DNA of 31,658 bases, taken from a virus. A model generated the notes under the pieces. That model saw only the letters and a list, made by a program, of their open reading frames with translations, searched no databases and was not told the DNA's origin. Below, piece by piece: positions 7,497 to 13,494 of this stretch. The DNA lies in the IMG/VR virus record IMGVR_UViG_3300022074_000218, positions 1-31,658 of that record. One strand, 5' to 3'. Each line of letters starts with the position of its first letter. Position 1 is the first letter of the stretch. Made by a program: the position numbers and the translations under genes.

Positions 7497-8020
7497 TTTT
7501 GTAGATGATAAACTCCAATCTTAGGTCCACCCCAGAATCCTTTGATGTAAGGGAATGAATTCATTACTTCTTCATGAGACCAATCAGGTTTAACATGAAC
7601 TTCATAAGGATTACCTTCATCTGGTCCTTGTGGCATATAGATGATAGGAATACTAAGATACAAATTATCCGAAATATCAAGAAGTTTATTAGTCATAGCA
7701 AGTGCTTCTTCTTTCTTCATATGTTCAATGACATCACCAGCAAAAGTAATATCAGTTTGACCAACTTTACTATAATCAAAGGTCCTTACATCTTCTAGAT
7801 AAAAGTTATCATAGATTTCATCCAGTTTATACTTTGGAACCCAAGGTTCCCAAATTTCAACACCATACCATTCACAACCTTGGAGGTTTTCAAGGTTCTT
7901 AAATAAATTTAGATACGTTCCCTCACCAACAGCAATGTCTAAAATCTTTTTATGTTTCGGAGTTACATCAGAAATCCATTTGCGAATCTGATCTTTCCCT
8001 TCGTAATCACTTCTAGGCAT
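7493..8020 (-). CDS. SAM-dependent methyltransferase
   Basis: This 175-aa protein has a short class I methyltransferase core. ILDIAVGEGTYLNLF is SAM-binding motif I, YGVEIWEPWV the acidic end of strand 2, FAGDVIEHM the DxxEH motif IV, and LYLSIPIIYMPQG strand 5. The C-terminal DWSHEEVMNSF is also seen in phage and cyanobacterial methyltransferases of glycan loci. It lies 9 nt after the GT2 gene and overlaps the GT8 gene as ATGA. Sugar O-methylation is the most likely role from context; a small-molecule target cannot be excluded. Confidence 0.78.
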   Translation of the reverse strand: MPRSDYEGKDQIRKWISDVTPKHKKILDIAVGEGTYLNLFKNLENLQGCEWYGVEIWEPWVPKYKLDEIYDNFYLEDVRTFDYSKVGQTDITFAGDVIEHMKKEEALAMTNKLLDISDNLYLSIPIIYMPQGPDEGNPYEVHVKPDWSHEEVMNSFPYIKGFWGGPKIGVYHLQK

Positions 8021-8029
8021 TTTTACAAT

Positions 8030-8737
8030 TCAACTCCCTTTAATAATAGCATACTTGTCAAGACAATAGTCAATTTCATCTTGAATGTTCTTATCATATG
8101 TGCTTGATATTTGATTTTCATGCACTCTATTAGAAACTAAAACATCTTCAAAATAGATAGGATCACCAAAATTTGTTTTTAGATTATAATAATAATCACA
8201 ATCCATCATCATCACTAACTTCTCATCGAACCTAACCTTTTCAAAACACTTCTTCCTCATACTTAAGACAGATGGAGAACTGATTGAATTTACCCCTTCA
8301 ATCATTTTATCATTCCACTTTGGAAACATTTCCCAGTAGAAATTATATCCATCATCTTTAGTGTGATTGCAACCATTTACTAACCACATCTTTTTACTAT
8401 CATCAAATTCATTTTGAATTTTTTCTAACGATTCAGTATCATAAAAGAAATCGTCTTGAAACATTACTTTGATGATATCACCAGAGCATAATTCAATTGC
8501 ACTATTTGTATTAGCAGGTCCATTACCCCTATCACTTTCATTTTTAGAATAAACAATTTTGAATTTACCTTCAAATTGTTTTAATTCTTTTAGAACTTCA
8601 TCACCTACACTATGATCAGAAATACAAACTTCAAAATCTTTGTATGATTGTATCTGAATTGTTCTTAAAAGATCATTGAGATACTCAGATCCCCTACCAT
8701 TAAATTCCCAAGTAGGAATTGCAATTGAAATTGTCAT
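8030..8737 (-). CDS. GT2-family glycosyltransferase
   Basis: This 235-aa protein has a GT2 N-terminus (MTISIAIPTWEFNGRGSEYL) and YKDFEVCISDHS. GNGPANTNSAIELCSGDIIK matches the NxgxnxGi...GdyI segment, and VMFQDDFF holds the acidic nucleotide/metal site in place of a DxD. FEKVRFDEKLVMMMDCDYYY is the typical acceptor-side acidic motif. It is the second gene of the cassette and its start overlaps the stop of the GDP-mannose epimerase-like gene as ATGA. Donor and acceptor are unknown. Confidence 0.83.
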   Translation of the reverse strand: MTISIAIPTWEFNGRGSEYLNDLLRTIQIQSYKDFEVCISDHSVGDEVLKELKQFEGKFKIVYSKNESDRGNGPANTNSAIELCSGDIIKVMFQDDFFYDTESLEKIQNEFDDSKKMWLVNGCNHTKDDGYNFYWEMFPKWNDKMIEGVNSISSPSVLSMRKKCFEKVRFDEKLVMMMDCDYYYNLKTNFGDPIYFEDVLVSNRVHENQISSTYDKNIQDEIDYCLDKYAIIKGS

Positions 8738-9780
8738 TGTTTGATTTGCTCACTAATCCATGCGTATGTTTTACGAATACCCTCTTCTAAAGTCTGCTCA
8801 TAATCCCATCCAAGTTTTTCTCGTATAAGATTATTATTAGAATTACGACCACGAACTCCAAGTGGTGCTTCTAAGTTATGCCTTCTATGAACCGTTTTAC
8901 CAGCAACCTTACCAGCAATTTCTACCAATTCATTGATGGTAACCATCTCTTCAGAACCAATGTTTACTGGTCCCATAAAGTCACTATCCATCAACCGTCG
9001 AGTTGCCTCAATACATTCATCAATGTATAAGAAAGAACGAGTCTGTAACCCATCACCCCAGACTTCAATTACTCCTCCAGTTTCGGGTAAATATGCTACC
9101 TTGCGACAAATTGCTGCTGGTGCTTTCTCTCTACCTCCGTCCCATGTTCCCTCTGGGCCGAAGATGTTGTGGTATCTAGCAATGCGAACAGGGATGCAAT
9201 GGTTACGATTGTAAGCAAAGTAGAGACGTTCTGAAAAAAGTTTTTCCCATCCGTATTCTGAGTCTGGGTCTGCGGGGTATGCTGATGATTCACGGCAATC
9301 TGGATTATCGGGGTCTAGTTGATTGTGTTCTGGATACATGCAAGCAGAACCCGAATAGAAGATCTTGGTTTTATTTACATAATACCTTTCATTAAACTGT
9401 CTCTGTTCTTCTAGAACATTCAAGTTGATTGAAACGGAATTGTGCATGATGTCTGCATCGTTTTCTCCAGTAAAAACAAATCCAGCACCACCCATATCAG
9501 CAGCGAACTGATAGATCTCATCAAAAGAATCGTGATATTGTTCAGGAACAGAAGCATAGAAGTTGCCAAGATATCCCTTGAACCTAATACATCGACGAAC
9601 AAATTCTACATCACGAAGGTCTCCAGTAATAAATTCGTTTGCGTCTGTAGAGGAAAATTCAGGAACTTTTAAGTCAACACCGCGCACCCAATATCCTTCT
9701 TCACGTAATCGTTTAACCATATGGCTTCCAATAAAACCACCAGCACCAAGCACTAGTGCCGTCTTTTTGTACTCGCCCAT
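8734..9780 (-). CDS. GDP-mannose 3,5-epimerase-like enzyme
   Basis: This 348-aa extended SDR closely follows plant GDP-mannose 3,5-epimerase (GME). It has LVLGAGGFIGSHMVKRL, AADMGGAGFV, GSACMYPEHNQ (the catalytic Cys of GME), SEYGWEKLFSE (YxxxK), and the near-identical block NIFGPEGTWDGGREKAPAA with the second catalytic acid/base Lys. WGDGLQTRSFLYIDE and GVRGRNSNNN also match. GME converts GDP-mannose to GDP-L-galactose or GDP-L-gulose, in plants for ascorbate and wall glycans. As first gene of the glycan cassette it would supply an L-sugar donor. The ATG at 9780 (MGEYKK) has GGGA a few nt upstream; an in-frame TTG at 9789 is an alternative. Family call by memory of conserved blocks. Confidence 0.85.
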   Translation of the reverse strand: MGEYKKTALVLGAGGFIGSHMVKRLREEGYWVRGVDLKVPEFSSTDANEFITGDLRDVEFVRRCIRFKGYLGNFYASVPEQYHDSFDEIYQFAADMGGAGFVFTGENDADIMHNSVSINLNVLEEQRQFNERYYVNKTKIFYSGSACMYPEHNQLDPDNPDCRESSAYPADPDSEYGWEKLFSERLYFAYNRNHCIPVRIARYHNIFGPEGTWDGGREKAPAAICRKVAYLPETGGVIEVWGDGLQTRSFLYIDECIEATRRLMDSDFMGPVNIGSEEMVTINELVEIAGKVAGKTVHRRHNLEAPLGVRGRNSNNNLIREKLGWDYEQTLEEGIRKTYAWISEQIKQ

Positions 9781-9807
9781 TAGTCCCAATACATGTTATT
9801 ATTATAT

Positions 9808-9836
9808 ATTATACCAAAAAAGGGGTGGTTAAACAA
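9808..9836 (-). promoter_or_regulatory. Promoter of the glycan cassette
   Basis: On the minus strand TTGTTT (9831-9836) is followed by 17 nt and a perfect TATAAT (9808-9813). The start would be about 21 nt before the epimerase ATG. The -35 box lies in the loop of the terminator at 9815-9844, so the end of one transcript and the start of the next share bases. Confidence 0.6.
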
Positions 9837-9844
9837 CCACCCCA
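9815..9844 (-). terminator. Strong rho-independent terminator
   Basis: GGGGTGGTT-GTTT-AACCACCCC is a perfect 9-bp stem with a 4-nt loop (9822-9843), followed on the minus strand by six T residues. It ends the transcript of the gene at 9951-10160 before the glycan cassette begins. Confidence 0.9.
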
Positions 9845-9863
9845 TAAAGGTCTTTCATGCACG

Positions 9864-9941
9864 CCACTTGCTCTTTAACCTGAAACAAGAAACAGGGCGG
9901 GAGTTACCTCCATCCGCACCACTTGCTCTTAGGAAAAGCAA
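9864..9941 (-). repeat. Two imperfect copies of a CCACTTGCTCTT...CAAGAAAC unit
   Basis: CCACTTGCTCTT occurs at 9864-9875 and again at 9919-9930, and each copy is followed after 8-10 nt by CAAGAAAC. In the second copy CTTGCT pairs with AGCAAG over a 9-nt loop. The pair lies in the untranslated stretch after the gene at 9951-10160 and before its terminator; it may be a structured 3' end or a small RNA. I see no gene here. Confidence 0.45.
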
Positions 9942-9950
9942 GAAACCAAT

Positions 9951-10160
9951 TCAAAGAACATCTCTGACTGCACGAAGTGTTTTTAGTTTACCAATTAGAT
10001 CATCGACCTTTGCCTCCAGTGCAGCAACGTCTCCGCCACCACCACCATCACACTTAGAATGTGCTTTAGCTTCGAGTGCTTGCAGTCTCTTTTCTACTTC
10101 TTGGTCATACTGAGACATGGTTGCACCAGACTCAGATTTTACAACTTTTCTTGCAGCCAT
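9951..10160 (-). CDS. Small coiled-coil protein with a Gly linker
   Basis: This 69-aa protein begins MAARKVVKSESGATMSQYDQ. It carries two short heptad-like stretches (EVEKRLQALEAK and DVAALEAKVDDLIGKLKTLR) joined by a KCDGGGGG linker. The design suggests an oligomerising or scaffold protein. It has its own late-like promoter (ACTAAATA, 24 nt upstream of the ATG) and its own terminator, so it is a single-gene transcription unit, probably late. No family is recognised. Confidence 0.65.
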   Translation of the reverse strand: MAARKVVKSESGATMSQYDQEVEKRLQALEAKAHSKCDGGGGGDVAALEAKVDDLIGKLKTLRAVRDVL

Positions 10161-10183
10161 AATTTTAATTTGAATTCTCTATA

Positions 10184-10191
10184 TATTTAGT
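10184..10191 (-). promoter_or_regulatory. Late-promoter-like ACTAAATA
   Basis: ACTAAATA on the minus strand differs from the T4 late consensus TATAAATA at two positions and lies 24 nt upstream of the ATG at 10160, a spacing shared with the better late promoters in this window. The same octamer overlaps the porin promoter at 835-842. Confidence 0.45.
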
Positions 10192-10205
10192 TTTAAGGGG
10201 TCTTT

Positions 10206-10254
10206 ATGACTCCACCACCAGTTTTTTAGAGAAACTGGAAACTCCAGGGGTCAT
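10206..10254. other. Nested stem-loop between genes
   Basis: The inner stem is CCAGTTT/AAACTGG with a 7-nt loop (10218-10238). Around it ATGACTCC (10207-10214) can pair with GGGGTCAT (10247-10254) using one G-U pair when read on the plus strand. The outer stem has a C-A mismatch when read on the minus strand. No T run follows, so it is not a standard terminator. It occupies the 118-nt gap after the gene at 10279-10512. Confidence 0.4.
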
Positions 10255-10278
10255 ACGATCATCCCGACCAGGGCTAGT

Positions 10279-10512
10279 TTAACGACTTACCGAGTCTTTG
10301 ACATAACAAGGAACACCTTCGGGGTCTAACCATTTAGTGTATTCAAAATCATCAATGGCAGTCAGAAGTTGCATCTGATTGTCAAGGAGATACATGTCTC
10401 TGAAACGCTTTGTCCAACTATCTGCTTTTTGAATGCGATAGTCGGGGAACCCATTTTCAAGGGTTCCACACTCAACATAACGATATGGAAAACGCTCTAG
10501 GAGTACCTTCAC
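10279..10512 (-). CDS. Small hypothetical protein, GTG start
   Basis: This 77-aa protein (MKVLLERFPYRYVECGTLEN onward) has many aromatic and charged residues, no signal peptide and no membrane span. I recognise no family. The GTG start at 10512 overlaps the TGA stop of the gene before it (GTGA), the same coupling used by ATGA pairs elsewhere here, which supports both the start and the gene. Confidence 0.7.
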   Translation of the reverse strand: MKVLLERFPYRYVECGTLENGFPDYRIQKADSWTKRFRDMYLLDNQMQLLTAIDDFEYTKWLDPEGVPCYVKDSVSR

Positions 10513-10724
10513 GCTACCTCCACAGTTTCAAGATCAATAGCAACTTGTTCCATCAAAATATCATAATCATCAAGCGGATCACCAGAAAAAACTACTCCAC
10601 TGTTTTCATAATAACGACGGACCTTTTTGAGAAGTTTCGGATTCTTCACATCCAGGAAGAACTCACCATTTACAGCACCACGAAGGGTTTGAATGTCTTT
10701 CTTGAACTTGCTAGTCAGTGTCAT
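10509..10724 (-). CDS. Small hypothetical protein behind a sigma70-type promoter
   Basis: This 71-aa soluble protein begins MTLTSKFKKDIQTLRGAVNG. Its sequence includes GEFFLDVKNPKLLKKVRRYY and GVVFSGDPLDDYDILMEQVA. I do not recognise a family. The ATG at 10724 is preferred; a longer reading would need a TTG start inside the -35 box of the promoter at 10747-10775. It is followed by a GTGA-coupled second small gene. Its position straight after a consensus host-type promoter suggests early expression. Confidence 0.7.
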   Translation of the reverse strand: MTLTSKFKKDIQTLRGAVNGEFFLDVKNPKLLKKVRRYYENSGVVFSGDPLDDYDILMEQVAIDLETVEVA

Positions 10725-10746
10725 TGTTTTGTTTGTTGACCTTAGT

Positions 10747-10775
10747 ATTATAAGGGATTGACGGCGAACCGTCAA
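10747..10775 (-). promoter_or_regulatory. Sigma70-type promoter with a dyad over the -35 box
   Basis: TTGACG (10770-10775), 17 nt, then a perfect TATAAT (10747-10752). The -35 box is one arm of a perfect dyad TTGACGG-CGAA-CCGTCAA on the plus strand (10758-10775), just 2 nt past the 3' end of tRNA-Ile. The dyad could be an operator or a processing/termination hairpin of the tRNA transcript. Confidence 0.78.
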
Positions 10776-10776
10776 G

Positions 10777-10848
10777 TAGGACTGCCGGGACTTGAACCCG
10801 GATCACTCCGTTATAAGCAGAGGGCCTTTACCCTTAGGCGACAGTCCC
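10777..10848 (-). tRNA. tRNA-Ile (anticodon TAT)
   Basis: The minus strand folds into a full cloverleaf. It has acceptor GGGACTG with a G1-U72 wobble, T8, a D stem GCCT/AGGC, anticodon stem CTCTG/CGGAG with loop CTTATAA, a 4-nt variable region, T stem CCGGG/CCCGG with loop TTCAAGT, and discriminator A73. CCA is not encoded. The anticodon UAU reads AUA; most bacteria use a CAU anticodon with lysidine for this codon. The 5' 15 nt overlap the end of talC. Confidence 0.85.
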
Positions 10849-11487
10849 ATGGACTACCTTCCAATCAGCATCAAAGATTTCCAAACCTTTATCGGTAAGG
10901 ATATGATCATACATCTGATCAAAAACCTTTGGGGGTAAAGTGCAAATTTCTGCACCATTGTACCAAGAACGAATTGCTCTCTGTACATTTCTGATTGAAG
11001 CAGATAGAACCTGAGTCGGAACTCTATGTATTCGATAAAGTTCCGAAATAGATCTTACTACTTCCAATCCAGCAACAGACTGATCATCCAATCTTCCTAC
11101 AAAAGGAGAAACATAAGTTGCTCCTGCTTTTGCTGCTAGAACCGCTTGTGCGGCACAGAAGATCAATGTTACGTTAGTCCTTATCTTTTCTTTTGCCAAC
11201 TCTCTGCAAACCAACAAACCATCCTTTGTCATAGGCAGTTTAATTGTTGCCACACTACCGAACTTATCTACAAGACGAAGTCCTTCATCCAGCATAGTTT
11301 GTGCATCTCCAACTACTTCCATGCTGATGTCTTGTACACCCATGTCTTTGATCTCTTGGTAGACTGCTTCAGGATCTCTACCAGATTTGCGAATTAATGA
11401 TGGGTTAGTAGTAATTCCGTCAACCAATCCTGTTTCAAAACGGTCTCTAATGATTTCTGTATCTGCGGTATCAAGAAAAATTTTCAT
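10834..11487 (-). CDS. talC: Transaldolase, TalC type
   Basis: This 217-aa protein is the short TalC/fructose-6-phosphate-aldolase-type transaldolase common in cyanophages. MKIFLDTADTEIIRD, VDGITTNPSLI, and SVATIKLPMTKDG with the Schiff-base Lys near residue 86 are diagnostic. TNVTLIFCAAQAVLAAKAGA and YVSPFVGRLDD follow. Transaldolase links sedoheptulose-7-phosphate and glyceraldehyde-3-phosphate to erythrose-4-phosphate and fructose-6-phosphate, feeding the pentose phosphate pathway with Zwf and Gnd encoded nearby. The ATG overlaps the stop of the Phd-like gene as ATGA. The final codons GTC GCC TAA lie inside the tRNA-Ile gene. Confidence 0.95.
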   Translation of the reverse strand: MKIFLDTADTEIIRDRFETGLVDGITTNPSLIRKSGRDPEAVYQEIKDMGVQDISMEVVGDAQTMLDEGLRLVDKFGSVATIKLPMTKDGLLVCRELAKEKIRTNVTLIFCAAQAVLAAKAGATYVSPFVGRLDDQSVAGLEVVRSISELYRIHRVPTQVLSASIRNVQRAIRSWYNGAEICTLPPKVFDQMYDHILTDKGLEIFDADWKVVHGTVA

Positions 11488-11657
11488 TGTGCTTCGTTGT
11501 TCAATTCAGTATAGAGTTTAATAAGTTCGTTATCTGCGGGGACCATAACTGCTTTCTCCCCTTTCTCATTTACTATTCCAATGGTTTCACCATTTTCCAC
11601 CCTTTCAAACAATTCATTCCAGTTTTCTTCCCAGTGTTTCACCGAATAAAATTCCAT
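11484..11657 (-). CDS. Orphan Phd/YefM-like antitoxin-type protein
   Basis: This 57-aa protein begins MEFYSVKHWEENWNELFERV and continues ENGETIGIVNEKGEKAVMVP. This matches the layout of Phd/YefM antitoxins: a short strand, a helix with a V-E-N-G-E turn, then I-x-x-x-x-G-x-x-A-V-x-V-P. Family members bind DNA as dimers through this N-terminal fold and neutralise a toxin with the C-terminus. No toxin gene is next to it; the following gene, talC, is joined by an ATGA overlap. The start avoids a longer reading that would run through tRNA-Pro. It may regulate its own promoter or counter a host toxin. Confidence 0.6.
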   Translation of the reverse strand: MEFYSVKHWEENWNELFERVENGETIGIVNEKGEKAVMVPADNELIKLYTELNNEAQ

Positions 11658-11677
11658 AGTTGAATTATGTATAAGAG

Positions 11678-11751
11678 TCGGAACGATAGGATTTGAACCT
11701 ACGGCCGCCCGCTCCCAAAGCGGGTGCTCTACCAAACTGAGCTACGTTCCG
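11678..11751 (-). tRNA. tRNA-Pro (anticodon TGG)
   Basis: Cloverleaf on the minus strand with acceptor CGGAACG/CGTTCCG, anticodon stem CCCGC/GCGGG with loop TTTGGGA, T loop TTCAAAT and discriminator A73. The C1-G72 pair is a proline tRNA feature. It reads CCA. CCA is not encoded. The expected transcription start lies only about 2 nt before the mature 5' end. Confidence 0.95.
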
Positions 11752-11759
11752 TTGTAAGT

Positions 11760-11788
11760 ATTATACACTTACCTGTGCTTCCTGTCAA
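11760..11788 (-). promoter_or_regulatory. Perfect sigma70 promoter of tRNA-Pro
   Basis: TTGACA (11783-11788), exactly 17 nt, TATAAT (11760-11765). The -10 box is flanked by a perfect dyad, GTAAGT (11754-11759) and ACTTAC (11767-11772). It should drive tRNA-Pro, the Phd-like gene, talC and tRNA-Ile. The -35 box lies inside the coding end of the small membrane protein gene upstream. Confidence 0.88.
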
Positions 11789-11933
11789 AGGGTTCCCAGT
11801 GTTCCCAACCATATTTGTGGACTGCCCACATTCCTAAGATAGGAACGAACACTAGTGCTAAACACATGGGTGCTAGTGTAAATGGATTATTCAGCACCCA
11901 TGCAGCAAAGTGTCCTGCCTTATGTATAATCAT
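11769..11933 (-). CDS. Small single-span membrane protein
   Basis: This 54-aa protein begins MIIHKAGHFAAWVLNNPFTL and has one hydrophobic segment (about residues 18-36, TLAPMCLALVFVPILGMWAV), followed by a Trp/His-rich basic tail. GAGG lies 9 nt before the ATG at 11933; in-frame ATGs at 11939 and 11942 are possible but too close to it. The start overlaps the end of the acidic miniprotein gene. Function unknown. Confidence 0.65.
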   Translation of the reverse strand: MIIHKAGHFAAWVLNNPFTLAPMCLALVFVPILGMWAVHKYGWEHWEPFDRKHR

Positions 11934-12048
11934 CTTCATCATCCTCGTAAAGTGGACAAGGTTCCTCAAAAAGATGTTGCATTCTAAGTTGCTTAATTCT
12001 TTCTCTAAGTTGTTTGTAGAACTCTCGTTTCTGATCTTCGTCCATCAT
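11920..12048 (-). CDS. Acidic-tailed miniprotein coupled to zwf
   Basis: This 42-aa protein begins MMDEDQKREFYKQLRERIKQ, an amphipathic basic helix, and ends in a very acidic tail (YEDDEDDYT). The ATG at 12048 overlaps the TGA stop of zwf as ATGA, the coupling seen at other real junctions here, and the 3' end overlaps the next small gene. The helix-plus-acidic-tail pattern might bind a protein partner such as the dehydrogenase encoded just before it. That idea rests only on position. Confidence 0.6.
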   Translation of the reverse strand: MMDEDQKREFYKQLRERIKQLRMQHLFEEPCPLYEDDEDDYT

Positions 12049-13379
12049 CCTGGATAATCCCATGTGGTGATTTGGTCTGTTTTATGAAGAGGACCCCATG
12101 TTCCACCCCTATAAACATAGGGAGTAGTTCTAATGGGACACTCATCTCCAGTACAAAGAAGGTCATCAACAATACGCCAAGACTCAGTTACTTCCTCTGC
12201 ATGAACAAAGTGTGACTGGTCTCCACGCAATGCATCATAAAAAAGTTTTACATAACCATCAATAGCATTATTAGAATACCAATGTGTAAGTGTTGCTGTC
12301 TCCACTTTATCTTCTAAACCAGGTGCCTTCATATCCAAACGGATATCAAGATGAGGTCTGGGTTGAATTCTCATTACAATACGGTCATTATATTCATGAC
12401 CTTCAAATAAATTCAGTGGAGGTGCTTTCAGTTTAATAACAACTTCAGCACAAGTATAGGGCATTTTCTTACCCGTCATGAAGTGAAAAGGAACTCCTTT
12501 CCAACGCCAGTTATCGACATATATGTCACCAGCAACATAGGTAGGAGTACCACTGTTAGGATCAACGCCCTCTTCATTACGATAATCATCATACTGTCCG
12601 CAAATAAGTTTGTCACCAAGTCTTGCCGCAGACAGAACTTTTACCTTCTCTCTACGAATTTCTGTAGCATTGTTTTTACAAGGTGCTTCCATAGCAATAA
12701 GTGCTAAGATTTGAAGCATGTGATTCTGCAGCATATCCCTTACGGCACCTGCAGTTTCATAATATTGAGATCGTCCTTCACATCCAATACTCTCTGTAGC
12801 AAAGATTTGAACTTCTTCTATGAAGTTCCTGTTCCAAAGTGGTTCAAGTAGAGTATTGCTAAAACGGGTAGCAAGAATATTATTGACAGTATCTTTACCA
12901 AGATAATGGTCAATGCGATATACTTGTTTCTCGCGTAAACATCCAGTAACCACAGATTGTAAATAATTAGCAGATTGAAGATCGGTCCCAAAAGGTTTTT
13001 CAATAACGACTCTAGTTTTGTCTGGGTCATTAACTAATCCTGCTGCTTTTAGGTTTCTAATAGCATCGCCATACCTTTCAGGTGGAACCGAAAGGAAATA
13101 AGTCATATCATCAGTCTGAGGAATAGATGCAAGTGAATCTACATTGCTCAAATCACATTGGTGATAATCTAATTTTACAGAGAAGTCACCTTTATAATAT
13201 GTTCCAAGACTTTCTAACCAACTTTGACGATCATGTCCTGTTCGTGATGCACCAATGATTCTAAAATCTTCAGGAAGAAGATTTCTATCATGGAGATTTG
13301 CAAGCGCAGGAATAAGTTTCCTACGGCAAAGGTCTCCGGTAGCACCGAAGATTACAAGTGTTCTAGTGGGCAGTTCCAT
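12045..13379 (-). CDS. zwf: Glucose-6-phosphate 1-dehydrogenase
   Basis: This 444-aa protein catalyses the first oxidative pentose-phosphate step, glucose-6-phosphate to 6-phosphogluconolactone with NADPH formation. The N-terminus has the dinucleotide motif LVIFGATGDLCRRKLIPAL. VVIEKPFGTD and the active-site signature RIDHYLGKDTVNN follow, then FRSP-like substrate-binding stretches such as WRWKGVPFHFMTGKKMP. It is a little shorter than typical bacterial enzymes (about 480-510 aa). AAAGGA precedes the ATG at 13379. The start overlaps a small membrane protein gene and the stop overlaps an acidic miniprotein gene. Cyanophages carry zwf and gnd together to draw NADPH and pentoses from host carbon. 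Confidence 0.95.
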   Translation of the reverse strand: MELPTRTLVIFGATGDLCRRKLIPALANLHDRNLLPEDFRIIGASRTGHDRQSWLESLGTYYKGDFSVKLDYHQCDLSNVDSLASIPQTDDMTYFLSVPPERYGDAIRNLKAAGLVNDPDKTRVVIEKPFGTDLQSANYLQSVVTGCLREKQVYRIDHYLGKDTVNNILATRFSNTLLEPLWNRNFIEEVQIFATESIGCEGRSQYYETAGAVRDMLQNHMLQILALIAMEAPCKNNATEIRREKVKVLSAARLGDKLICGQYDDYRNEEGVDPNSGTPTYVAGDIYVDNWRWKGVPFHFMTGKKMPYTCAEVVIKLKAPPLNLFEGHEYNDRIVMRIQPRPHLDIRLDMKAPGLEDKVETATLTHWYSNNAIDGYVKLFYDALRGDQSHFVHAEEVTESWRIVDDLLCTGDECPIRTTPYVYRGGTWGPLHKTDQITTWDYPG

Positions 13380-13494
13380 TTCCTTTATAATTCTCTGTTT
13401 CGTAATAGTTATTCTCACCCTTTCTGTGCCCGAAATAAATGGTGGCACATACAAAGGGTAGTGCTCCCCAAAGTAAGACATCGGCAAAAGTCAT
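13363..13494 (-). CDS. Miniature membrane protein between gnd and zwf
   Basis: This 43-aa protein begins MTFADVLLWGALPFVCATIY, a single hydrophobic span. It is followed by a polar tail (FGHRKGENNYYETENYKGNG). Its ATG overlaps the TGA of the zinc miniprotein gene as ATGA, and its end overlaps the first codons of zwf. Small membrane proteins of this type recur through the region 11769-16269. Function unknown. Confidence 0.6.
   Translation of the reverse strand: MTFADVLLWGALPFVCATIYFGHRKGENNYYETENYKGNGTAH

Noticed and set aside
9864-9941. CRISPR-like repeat
   Set aside because: Only two imperfect copies with no cas genes; no CRISPR array is visible in the window.
11667-11677. Terminator after tRNA-Pro
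   Set aside because: No stem and no T run; the transcript most likely continues into the Phd-like gene and talC.
13380-13487. N-terminal extension of zwf
   Set aside because: It overlaps the small membrane protein gene in another frame, and the dinucleotide motif should start near the N-terminus, as it does from 13379.
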